From CAZXPG01 sp964643145 (GTDB lineage: Bacteria; Pseudomonadota; Alphaproteobacteria; Rickettsiales; Arcanibacteraceae), in NCBI GenBank assembly GCA_964643145.1, contig CAZXPG010000015.1, forward strand, positions 1 to 31,601: 31,601 nt of DNA. Reading direction: 5' to 3'. Each line of letters opens with the position of its first letter. Position 1 is the stretch's first letter. Shown here one piece after another: positions 23,979-31,547 of this stretch. Both the position numbers and the translations under genes were made by a program. The notes under the pieces were generated by a model that saw only the letters and a program-made list of their open reading frames with translations, made no database searches and was not told the origin of the DNA.

Positions 23979-25631
23979 ATGTCAAAATCTGCTTACCGTC
24001 AATCTATTGAAAGCCATATTACTCTCATGAGAGAGAATCATGTCTCTGACGATACCATCCAAGCACTATTAACCACAACACAGCAACAAATACAGGATAA
24101 TACGCAGACATTAGCACAGTGTTTACAGTCGTTTACACAAACGGCCTATACTCTTGCCGCTATTCACGAAGGCATTACCTATCAGCAGACCAGTGGTAAT
24201 TTGACAATCAAAATGAATAAGGTTATCGATGATCAACCTCATGGTGCCCCTCCCTATCAGTTACATGAGGCAGTAAAAACAGGATTGAAAAGCGCGATAT
24301 TAGGAAAAAAATTGTTATCGAATGCCGAACATATTCATAGGGAAAATAACCTGATTAATAATTTAGAGCGAATATATAAGGACGTACAAGCGAAGGATCC
24401 CTCAGAATTAATACCCACACGTGCTATGCTAGCAATGCATATCAGCGAAATGGTCATGGTTCAACCCGAGGAAGAGCGCGATGCTTTCTCAGCAAAGGTA
24501 AAAACGATACTTAATATTGATGAGGAGGTATCCCTTACCAGCACACAATCCAAAATGATTGTTGAAAATGCATTAATTACACGATATAGGGGTGAGAGCG
24601 ATAAATTAGAAGCATTATTCCAAGAGATGGACGGGCTCTCTAAAAGCAACAGCAAAAAGACCTCTTATCTCGACCAATATGGCACATTGGAATATTCCAG
24701 GGAGTATAAAGCCACGGTAAAACGTTTGCTTGACAGCAATGACCTTACCCGGCAGATTCTTTCTCCTGAGCAAGTATTTTCTCAAGAAAAAAGAACGGAT
24801 TTCCTGCGCTTATGTGAATATAATAGCGATGCCCAGAACCTTATTGATATTCTAAAAAGCACCTCCCCCGGCAGTGGTGCAAACATAATGTCACGGTTAA
24901 AGGGAGCATCAGAAGGCGATAGCACCAGGCAACAGCAGTATCTACGCAATATTGATGCATTGCAGCACTATGTTAACAACACCCCTATTTCAGCGGAAGA
25001 AGAAGAGAAAAACAACAACGCAAGGCTGCTGGCAATGCTGCGTGTATGCGTGAGCAGAGGCGATAATGGCATCGAAAGCGAGGACTGCACCGCACAATCA
25101 CGCCAATATGACATTACCAAGACTAACTTTGCTTCACATGGTCTTATGGGTGGAATCACCTTTACTTCAGCACAATTGCAATTCTTACAGGATCTTGAAA
25201 GCAGTGCCACGGTGAATAATGGTGTAGATTTACTTTCACGCACAACCCTTGAAAAAAATATCGAGACTAATGCTCGCGCTGTACGCAATTCCATTAACAC
25301 TGGACATCATCAGATTATTGAGCAGGAAATATCAAAGCAGATTGCAGAACTCCCCGCCGATTCCCGCGAAAGCGATGATGATGCCACCATCTCTGCCCCA
25401 CTGCTACAAAACTGGCTGACACGTAATAGCCGCGCCTATGATACTAGGTTGGTAGAACTAGCATCAACAAAGAAAAGCTTGGGAACATTCTCCGCTAAAT
25501 TATTACACACCTCTCCTCAGAAGAATGTATTAGATGCCTTTAATGAACAATCCATTCAGTTAGAAGCAACAATGGCAGGAAAAATACGGGCAACCACAAC
25601 AACAGCCACAAGCCAACAATCAGTGGTCTAA
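23979..25631 (+). CDS. Unrecognised 550-residue helical protein
   Basis: I recognise no family. The protein is hydrophilic and mostly helical, rich in Gln, Ser, Thr and Asn, with no signal peptide, membrane helix or enzymatic motif. Residues 1-60 look coiled-coil-like (HVSDDTIQALLTTTQQQIQD). The middle has charged helices and an acidic patch EEEEKNNNAR, and the end is a low-complexity Thr/Ser/Gln tail (TTTTATSQQSVV). AGGA lies 6 nt before the ATG, so the start is solid, and the frame is open over 1.65 kb. Such solitary, helical, intracellular-looking proteins in host-associated bacteria are often secreted effectors or structural proteins; this is a guess from style. It has its own promoter region (182 bp divergent from purB) and is followed by a family B repeat. 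Confidence 0.8.
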   Translation: MSKSAYRQSIESHITLMRENHVSDDTIQALLTTTQQQIQDNTQTLAQCLQSFTQTAYTLAAIHEGITYQQTSGNLTIKMNKVIDDQPHGAPPYQLHEAVKTGLKSAILGKKLLSNAEHIHRENNLINNLERIYKDVQAKDPSELIPTRAMLAMHISEMVMVQPEEERDAFSAKVKTILNIDEEVSLTSTQSKMIVENALITRYRGESDKLEALFQEMDGLSKSNSKKTSYLDQYGTLEYSREYKATVKRLLDSNDLTRQILSPEQVFSQEKRTDFLRLCEYNSDAQNLIDILKSTSPGSGANIMSRLKGASEGDSTRQQQYLRNIDALQHYVNNTPISAEEEEKNNNARLLAMLRVCVSRGDNGIESEDCTAQSRQYDITKTNFASHGLMGGITFTSAQLQFLQDLESSATVNNGVDLLSRTTLEKNIETNARAVRNSINTGHHQIIEQEISKQIAELPADSRESDDDATISAPLLQNWLTRNSRAYDTRLVELASTKKSLGTFSAKLLHTSPQKNVLDAFNEQSIQLEATMAGKIRATTTTATSQQSVV

Positions 25632-25649
25632 CCTCAACGTGAGCAAAAG

Positions 25650-25687
25650 TTAGAAGTGCACCCTCCCCTGCTTTGACGGGAGAGGGC
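25650..25687. repeat. Degenerate CCCTC-type repeat, family B, copy 2
   Basis: TTAGAAGTGC (25650-25659), as at 4863-4872, is followed by ACCCTCCCCTGCTTTGACGG and GAGAGGGC. The arms pair imperfectly. It lies between the convergent ends of the unknown gene and the prepilin-peptidase homologue. Confidence 0.5.
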
Positions 25688-25696
25688 AGAGGTCTA

Positions 25697-26398
25697 TTAC
25701 AGCACCCAAAAGGAAGAATTATACATTAGCACCAGTTCGGCAAGCACAATAGGAATGGCATAAGGCACCCTTTCCGTGCTCGTTATAAGCAATGTCACAA
25801 CCGCCAGACCACATACCAATACCATAAACACCGGCAATTGCACCAGCGGCAAAGCCACACCGGAAAGCGCCAGCAATTTACAATACTCCAGTGGCAATGG
25901 CGTATGAAAGATGCGCTGATAGAGCTTCGCAAGCAGCATCGTCATCATCACCCCCGCCACCGCACTTACCAGAATAGCGTTAATATCCTGCGTCAGCAGC
26001 ATACGGTGCATCAGCGCAGCAAACAACATTCCTACTATCAGTTTTTCCGGGATGCTCTGATATTTTAACTCCGTCACCACCATCACCACCGCGGCAGAAC
26101 CAAACAACGTCATTGGCGTATAATGCTGCTCAAAGCCATAAAGCAATACATTCAGGACAGAAAAAAACGTGACCCCAAATTCAGTGAACAAATAATAGGG
26201 GCTGATAGGGGCAGCACAGAATTTACATTTACCCTTATTTTTAATAAACCCCACCACCGGACACCAATCACGGAACTGGAGCACATGCGTACAGCTTGGG
26301 CAATGGATTTTCTCCCCTTTCATCAGTGGAATAGACGACCAGGGCTTGTTGCGTGGTAAGCGATATTGCGCCATCGTGGCAAAACTGCCAAAGGCCAT
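25697..26398 (-). CDS. A24 prepilin-peptidase homologue lacking catalytic aspartates
   Basis: At least 233 residues, homologous end to end with PilD-type peptidases/methylases. Residues 4-75 match the bacterial N-terminal domain: GSFATMAQYRLP, and four metal-site cysteines CPSC (33, 36) and CKFC (58, 61). The rest is hydrophobic helices, including RVPYAIPIVLAEL near the end. Both A24 aspartates are replaced: the first, in the usual (I/L)D-x6-P(D/E), is E110 in VVTELKYQSIPE; the GxGD aspartate is C173 in LEYCKLLALSG. It is therefore probably not an active aspartyl protease. The ATG lacks a ribosome site and cuts off most of the first membrane helix; the frame continues upstream as IIDTLINIIFAIIFG with AAGAGG just ahead of two ATC codons (26438-26443), so a rare ATC start is possible. 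No pilin gene is nearby. Confidence 0.72.
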   Translation of the reverse strand: MAFGSFATMAQYRLPRNKPWSSIPLMKGEKIHCPSCTHVLQFRDWCPVVGFIKNKGKCKFCAAPISPYYLFTEFGVTFFSVLNVLLYGFEQHYTPMTLFGSAAVVMVVTELKYQSIPEKLIVGMLFAALMHRMLLTQDINAILVSAVAGVMMTMLLAKLYQRIFHTPLPLEYCKLLALSGVALPLVQLPVFMVLVCGLAVVTLLITSTERVPYAIPIVLAELVLMYNSSFWVL

Positions 26399-26466
26399 GC
26401 CAAAAATAATAGCAAAAATTATATTGATAAGTGTGTCGATGATCGGCCTCTTTCGTTATCGTTATC

Positions 26467-26515
26467 TGCCCTCACCCCAACCCTCTCCCAAAGGGAGAGG
26501 GTTGGGGTGAGGGCA
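26467..26515. repeat. Perfect 23-bp-arm palindrome, family B, copy 3
   Basis: The arm TGCCCTCACCCCAACCCTCT plus CCC (26467-26489), loop AAA and a perfect complement (26493-26515) give a 23-bp stem. It is the intact form of the G/C-rich repeat seen decayed at 4863 and 25650. It lies between yraN and the A24 homologue and could terminate transcription or protect RNA ends. Confidence 0.85.
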
Positions 26516-26555
26516 CATGCAATCATACTCTAGCCACGCTATCCTGGCTATGATT

Positions 26556-26924
26556 TTATGCTAGCCGCCAGGCATCGGTGATATGCACAGGCCAGCATAA
26601 GGGTGAAATCAGTATTACATCAAAACGGGCATTATGGCTGGCAACACGCGGATGCTTACTGATAAACAACGAAGCCGCACGGTTAATACGCTGCTGCTGC
26701 TTTGGCGTAATGGTTTCCATGAGAGATTCTCGCTTGCGGCGCGCTTTCACCTCAACAAACACCAGCATATGGCCACGGGCGGCAATAATATCCACCTCCC
26801 CCACCGGGCTACGGTAACGCCTGGCCAGAATGCGGTAGCCTTTCAGCCGCAGGAAAAGACAAGCAATAGTTTCAGCATTGAGGCCAAAACGGTACGTGTC
26901 TTTTTTCCGTGAGGGCTTAGTCAT
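26556..26924 (-). CDS. yraN: YraN family (UPF0102) endonuclease-like protein
   Basis: A 122-residue soluble protein with the restriction-endonuclease-like core of UPF0102: AETIACLFLRLKGYRILARR, then PVGEVDIIA with its acidic residue, and VFVEVKARR giving the E-x-K catalytic-type pair, then the helix ITPKQQQRINRAA. Cellular role poorly defined, possibly DNA repair or recombination. Its ATG overlaps the rsmI stop by 4 bp, the common rsmI-yraN arrangement and a sign of translational coupling. Confidence 0.92.
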   Translation of the reverse strand: MTKPSRKKDTYRFGLNAETIACLFLRLKGYRILARRYRSPVGEVDIIAARGHMLVFVEVKARRKRESLMETITPKQQQRINRAASLFISKHPRVASHNARFDVILISPLCWPVHITDAWRLA

Positions 26925-27757
26925 TTTCGGGTAAGTTCCAGTGCCCGTGCATAGACATATTTGCGTGGGAAGGATGTCTGTGCCGCCACCGCACTCACCG
27001 CCTCTTTCACACTCATGCTGGTAAGTGCTTCCTGAAGCAACCCATCCAGATTGCTGTCATCTGCCTCACCTGAGGGTGGGCCTACGATAATAATAACCTC
27101 TCCCCTCGCCTCATGCTCGCTATAATGCTGAATAAGTTCACTGAGCACAGCACGATTTACTTCTTCATAGTGCTTGGTTAATTCACGGATTACAGCAGCT
27201 TCACGGTTCCCCAGTGCTTCCTGCATATCGGTGAGCGTATCCACCAGCCTGCGAGGTGATTCAAAAAACACTAAACTAGCCTCTAAGGATTTGAGCTTCA
27301 CCAATGCCGCAATACGTGCTGCTTTTTTAGGGGGAAGAAATCCCTCAAACAGGAAGCGGTTGGTAGGCAAGCCCGCCACCGTTAAAGCGGCAATCACTGA
27401 CGAAGGCCCCGGCAATGTATGTACCGGCACTGCCATATGCTGCGCTTCCAGCACCAGCTTATAGCCAGGGTCGGAAATCAGTGGGCTACCAGCATCCGAC
27501 ACCAGTGCCACGCTCTGCCCCTCACAAATGGCAGCGATAAGACGGTTGCGGTCTTTTTCCGTACTGAAATCATTATAGCATAGCATTTTGGCCTGAATAT
27601 CATAGTGCTTGAGCAGCTTATGCGTCACGCGTGTATCTTCACAGGCAATAATATTGGCCGCTTTCAGCACCTCAAGCGCACGCAGGGTAATATCCTGTAT
27701 ATTACCAATGGGGGTTGCCACAATATAGAGGCCAGGAGAAAGAGGGTGTTGCATCAT
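26921..27757 (-). CDS. rsmI: 16S rRNA (cytidine1402-2'-O)-methyltransferase RsmI
   Basis: SAM-dependent 2'-O-methylation of C1402 in the ribosomal decoding centre. The 278-residue protein has TPIGNIQDITLRALEVL, ACEDTRVTHKLL, the SAM-binding VSDAGSPLISDPG and the proline-rich PGPSSVIAALTVAGLP segments of the tetrapyrrole-methylase-like fold. Two adjacent ATGs (27757 and 27754) are possible starts. It heads the rsmI-yraN transcription unit and is divergent from pelD with 150 bp between starts. Confidence 0.96.
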   Translation of the reverse strand: MMQHPLSPGLYIVATPIGNIQDITLRALEVLKAANIIACEDTRVTHKLLKHYDIQAKMLCYNDFSTEKDRNRLIAAICEGQSVALVSDAGSPLISDPGYKLVLEAQHMAVPVHTLPGPSSVIAALTVAGLPTNRFLFEGFLPPKKAARIAALVKLKSLEASLVFFESPRRLVDTLTDMQEALGNREAAVIRELTKHYEEVNRAVLSELIQHYSEHEARGEVIIIVGPPSGEADDSNLDGLLQEALTSMSVKEAVSAVAAQTSFPRKYVYARALELTRK

Positions 27758-27907
27758 GAGAACCAGTTACTCTGATTAGAGGAAATTGTCAAATTTTACC
27801 CGTTCTTTACCCAATTTAGCTGAATCCGCATGGGAGTTTTAGCATAAGCGTCATAGAGTATGAAGGAACAACATTCATAGCTCCCTCACCTTAATATTCA
27901 TAACACT

Positions 27908-28942
27908 ATGACACAACACACCTCCATTCTGGCACAGCGTATTTTAGGCATCCGTATTTCTGCCCTGATGGAAATGGCTGCTTTCTTCGGCATCCTGCTG
28001 ATCATAGATCACTTCTTTTTAAAACAAGACCGCTTCTCTCAGGTTTTTCCCCATCCTTTCTGGGCTATTATATTACTGATCACCATACAATACAGCAGCA
28101 AAGAAGCCTTACTTTCAGCACTTATTTCCAGTGCATGTTTTCTTATTGGCAATATCCCCGTGCAGGATATGAGTGAGAATAGCTATGATTATATTTTCCG
28201 AGTGATTTACTTACCTGTCTTGTGGATCACAACAGCAACACTGCTTGCTGCCATACGCAGCCGTAAATTGCATGAGAAAAATGCACTACACGATAAGCTG
28301 AATTATGCGGAGAAGATGAACAACACCATTACTCAGGCTTACCAGCATCTAAAAACCGCAAAAGAAGGGTTAGAACTACGCTTAGCCGAAGAGCGGAACA
28401 GTTCGATGGTTGTGTATAAAGCTGCCAAGGCACTGGAAACCATTGACCAGCGCGACCTGTTGAGTGCCGTAAAAAATATTGTCAGCACTACCCTTAACCC
28501 ACATAAATTTTCACTTTATAGCCTTCAACCGAGTGGCTTTGAATTGCTATCCTGTTATGGTTGGAACGAGCAGGAATCCTACCAGCTCTCCTTCCCGCAC
28601 AATTCTCCTCTCGCTAAAACCATTATAGAGAAGCAACGGGTGGTATGTGTGGTCAATGAAGAGGATGAAAGATTGCTGGCCGGACAAGGCATTATTGCAG
28701 GCCCCATTATTGACAGCCAGAGTAAAGAAATTTTTGCCATGCTGAAAATTGAGGAAGCAAGCGTACTCAACTTAGGAATGCGTAATATTGAAATATTTAA
28801 AATACTCTGCGAGTGGATTGGCCTCGCTTATGCCAATGCCAGAAAATATCAGATCGCTATAGGCGAAGGCATTATTACTATACCCGTCCGGCAGACAATC
28901 AACAACAGGGCTTATAATGCCAGAACATCTACGACGCATTAA
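27908..28942 (+). CDS. pelD: PelD-like membrane GAF protein without GGDEF domain
   Basis: A 344-residue protein. About four membrane helices (18-36, 50-62, 66-84, 97-115) are followed by a coiled coil (120-165) and a GAF domain (about 167-312). It is immediately followed by pelE and pelF, which fixes the identity. Characterised PelD of Pseudomonas (455 residues, from memory) has the same order plus a degenerate C-terminal GGDEF domain that binds c-di-GMP through an RxxD site and activates Pel synthesis. Here the chain ends about 30 residues after the GAF, so that receptor is missing. The frame is not interrupted: the stop lies beyond the pelE start, and the two overlap by 26 bp. Sequence similarity to known PelD looks low, so the symbol rests on architecture and context. 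The ribosome site is weak. Confidence 0.72.
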   Translation: MTQHTSILAQRILGIRISALMEMAAFFGILLIIDHFFLKQDRFSQVFPHPFWAIILLITIQYSSKEALLSALISSACFLIGNIPVQDMSENSYDYIFRVIYLPVLWITTATLLAAIRSRKLHEKNALHDKLNYAEKMNNTITQAYQHLKTAKEGLELRLAEERNSSMVVYKAAKALETIDQRDLLSAVKNIVSTTLNPHKFSLYSLQPSGFELLSCYGWNEQESYQLSFPHNSPLAKTIIEKQRVVCVVNEEDERLLAGQGIIAGPIIDSQSKEIFAMLKIEEASVLNLGMRNIEIFKILCEWIGLAYANARKYQIAIGEGIITIPVRQTINNRAYNARTSTTH

Positions 28943-29999
28943 CCCTCCATTAAGGCAAAACTGCTGGCAATGGGTAGGTATTATGCTACTTATAATAGAA
29001 GCGGTATGCATTACCCTATTCATAGAGGGTATAGTTTCCTGGTTACAATGTCTCTCCTTACATATCATACTGATAATCATAGGAGGATACCTGGTATATA
29101 GATTTCACCAACAGGGAGGCAATATTCTGCTTCCACTATTCTGGCTGATGATGGGGGCAATATTTGGCGTTATTGCCGCCGGAATTCTACTCGTCTCCAG
29201 TGTGTTATGCCACTTTTTTTACCCTAGTTCTCCCAAAGAAGAAGAAGGGGAGGAAGCACTAGGTGGCGAGAGTAACAGCATTTATGAACGTATTATTTTT
29301 GGGCTAGAACGGGTGCAACAAACCAGCGACATCGAACCTTTCAACGATATTCTAGCCTATGGCAACCTTAAACAGAAACAAACAGTATTGATGAAAATCA
29401 TGCGCCATTTCCGCCCAGCCTTTGCCCCGTTGCTACGCTATGCACTGCATGATAAGGAAATGGCAATACGGGTGCAGGCTGCCACAATTATTGCCAATAT
29501 CGAACGTCATTTTATGACGTGCTATATGCAGTTGGAAAAGACATTGCATGATTGCCCTGAGAACAGCGATGAACTTCTTGCCTTTGCCAATCTCTGCAAT
29601 GCCTATGTAGATTCTGGCTTACTTGATGAAGACAGTGCTCATAAAAGCAGGCAAAAAGCCATTATCCTCTATGAACACTATGTGACATGCCATCCACATG
29701 ATATAGCGATTAAAATGCAGCTTGCTCGTAGTTATCTTCAGGCGAAAGCATTCATGAAAGCAGCATTGCTCTTCAGGCAGTGTATTGATGAAGTGGGGTT
29801 AAACAGCCCAGAGCTCACCCTCTGGTATATAGAAGCATTATCGGCACTGCAATCCTATGGAAAAATCCGTAATTTAGCCGATGCCCACAGCCTTAAATTC
29901 AACCGCTATAACGCCACTATTAACACGGAAGAGATTGTCAGTATGTTTCATAACTGGCGCGACGGTATTCCACTGAGTCATATGAAAATAGGGCAATAA
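28917..29999 (+). CDS. pelE: PelE-like membrane protein with helical-repeat domain
   Basis: A 360-residue protein, close to the about 330 expected. N-terminal membrane helices (about 19-40, 43-61, 71-100) are followed by an acidic linker (PKEEEGEEA) and a soluble all-helical domain. That domain reads first like HEAT/armadillo units (LRYALHDKEMAIRVQAATII), then like TPRs (AIILYEHYVTCHPHDIAIKM; KAALLFRQCIDEV). In Pel systems PelE joins PelD, PelF and PelG in the inner-membrane synthase complex. AGGG lies 6 nt before the ATG inside the pelD 3' end, and its stop forms TAATG with the pelF start, so the three genes are tightly coupled. Confidence 0.75.
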   Translation: MPEHLRRINPPLRQNCWQWVGIMLLIIEAVCITLFIEGIVSWLQCLSLHIILIIIGGYLVYRFHQQGGNILLPLFWLMMGAIFGVIAAGILLVSSVLCHFFYPSSPKEEEGEEALGGESNSIYERIIFGLERVQQTSDIEPFNDILAYGNLKQKQTVLMKIMRHFRPAFAPLLRYALHDKEMAIRVQAATIIANIERHFMTCYMQLEKTLHDCPENSDELLAFANLCNAYVDSGLLDEDSAHKSRQKAIILYEHYVTCHPHDIAIKMQLARSYLQAKAFMKAALLFRQCIDEVGLNSPELTLWYIEALSALQSYGKIRNLADAHSLKFNRYNATINTEEIVSMFHNWRDGIPLSHMKIGQ

Positions 30000-31498
30000 T
30001 GATGCTAAAAAACACAATGCCTGCTGATATTTGCCTGATTCTGGAGGGCACCTACCCTTATGTGAGTGGTGGCGTATCAAACTGGACGCATGAACTGATT
30101 AAAATGCAACAGCATCTCACTTTTCACATTGTGGCACTGGTGGGGATGCAGGCCAATACAAACTTATGTTTTACCCTCCCCGATAATGTTACCGGCCTCA
30201 CTACCGTATATTTACAGAAACTTCCTAAAGCTGTGGCACGGCTTGCTGCCAAACAACAAACCTCCTTGTTTAACGCGCTCAAGAAACCGCTGCTCAACCT
30301 ACAACAAAAAGGAACGCTGGACGATCTGGAGGCCATTATCAATGCATTACAGCCCTTCAAAGCGACATTGGGACAAGAATTACTGTTTAATTCCACACAT
30401 GCGTGGGATTTACTGGTATCGATGTATAACCTCACCATGCCAGATAGCATATTCCTCGATTATTTCTGGTCGTGGCGCACCTTAATTGGCGGATTATATT
30501 CTGTGCTACTTGCACCGCTGCCTGAAGCGCGTATCTACCATGCGCTCTGCACTGGTTATGCCGGGCTGCTGCTCGCCAGGGCACGGCTTCAGACCGGCAA
30601 ACCCTGCCTGATCACCGAGCATGGGATTTATACCAACGAACGCCGCATTGAAATTGCCGCTGCCGACTGGCTGCAAGACCAACGCTCCCTCAGCCTTGCC
30701 ATCAATAGTTCCTCTTTCGCCCGTGAGTTAAAAGATTTCTGGATTGATACTTTCAGCAGCTATTCACGGCTCTGCTACCAGGCAAGTAGCCAGATTATCA
30801 CCCTCTATAAAGGCAACCAGGCTTTTCAATTGATGGATGGTGCCGACAGCAGTAAATTACGTGTTATCCCTAACGGTATTGACTACAACCATTTTTCCGC
30901 CATTCCACGTGATACGAACCATCCTCCCACAATTGCATTGATAGGGCGTGTCGTGCCCATTAAAGATGTTAAAAGCTTCATTCGCGCCACCGAAATATTA
31001 CAACACGCGCTGCCTGCCCTCAGGGCATTTATTATCGGCCCTACCGATGAAGATAAACACTATTACAGTGAATGCCTGGAGATGGTGCGTTATGCCGGGC
31101 TTGACAATATCCTGCGCTTTACCGGCAAAGTGCAGGTGGAACACTATCTTCCGCAGATTGATATAATTGTGTTAACCAGCATCAGTGAAGCGCAACCACT
31201 AGTGATATTGGAAGCAGGTGCTGCGGCAATCCCTACCGTTGCCACCGATGTGGGGGCCTGCCGCGAGATGATTATGGGTAGAGAAGATGAATATCCACCA
31301 CTAGGGCCAGGAGGGGCCATCACTCCTCTTGCCAACCCAAGAATGGTGGCCGAAGCATTGCTGCACCTATTTAGCGATAAAGACTATTACCACCGCGTAA
31401 GCCAGGCCATACAACAACGGGTACAGCATTATTATAACAAAGAACAGCAATATGATGCCTATAAGGCGTTATATGAGATGGTAGATGGTAGATGGTAG
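29999..31498 (+). CDS. pelF: Pel exopolysaccharide glycosyltransferase PelF
   Basis: Cytoplasmic GT4-family glycosyltransferase that polymerises the cationic galactosamine-rich Pel chain. The 499-residue length matches PelF (about 500). The N-terminus DICLILEGTYPYVSGGVSNW is a family hallmark. Other motifs: ITEHGIYTNERRIEI, VIPNGIDYNHF, IGRVVPIKDVKSF, and the EX7E nucleotide-sugar site in SEAQPLVILEAG (near residues 396-405). The start overlaps the pelE stop (TAATG); a second ATG follows at 30002. The C-terminus runs into a 7-bp tandem repeat that supplies the stop codon. Confidence 0.93.
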   Translation: MMLKNTMPADICLILEGTYPYVSGGVSNWTHELIKMQQHLTFHIVALVGMQANTNLCFTLPDNVTGLTTVYLQKLPKAVARLAAKQQTSLFNALKKPLLNLQQKGTLDDLEAIINALQPFKATLGQELLFNSTHAWDLLVSMYNLTMPDSIFLDYFWSWRTLIGGLYSVLLAPLPEARIYHALCTGYAGLLLARARLQTGKPCLITEHGIYTNERRIEIAAADWLQDQRSLSLAINSSSFARELKDFWIDTFSSYSRLCYQASSQIITLYKGNQAFQLMDGADSSKLRVIPNGIDYNHFSAIPRDTNHPPTIALIGRVVPIKDVKSFIRATEILQHALPALRAFIIGPTDEDKHYYSECLEMVRYAGLDNILRFTGKVQVEHYLPQIDIIVLTSISEAQPLVILEAGAAAIPTVATDVGACREMIMGREDEYPPLGPGGAITPLANPRMVAEALLHLFSDKDYYHRVSQAIQQRVQHYYNKEQQYDAYKALYEMVDGRW

Positions 31499-31532
31499 AT
31501 GGTAGATGGTAGATGGTAGATGGTAGATGGTA
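31477..31532 (+). repeat. Eight tandem copies of GATGGTA spanning the pelF stop
   Basis: Eight perfect 7-bp units occupy 31477-31532. The pelF frame reads GAT-GGT-AGA-TGG-TAG within them and stops at 31496-31498. Because 7 is not a multiple of 3, every frame meets TAG within 21 bp, so gain or loss of units beyond the third would leave PelF unchanged. Confidence 0.9.
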
Positions 31533-31547
31533 TACTAATCGGAATAA

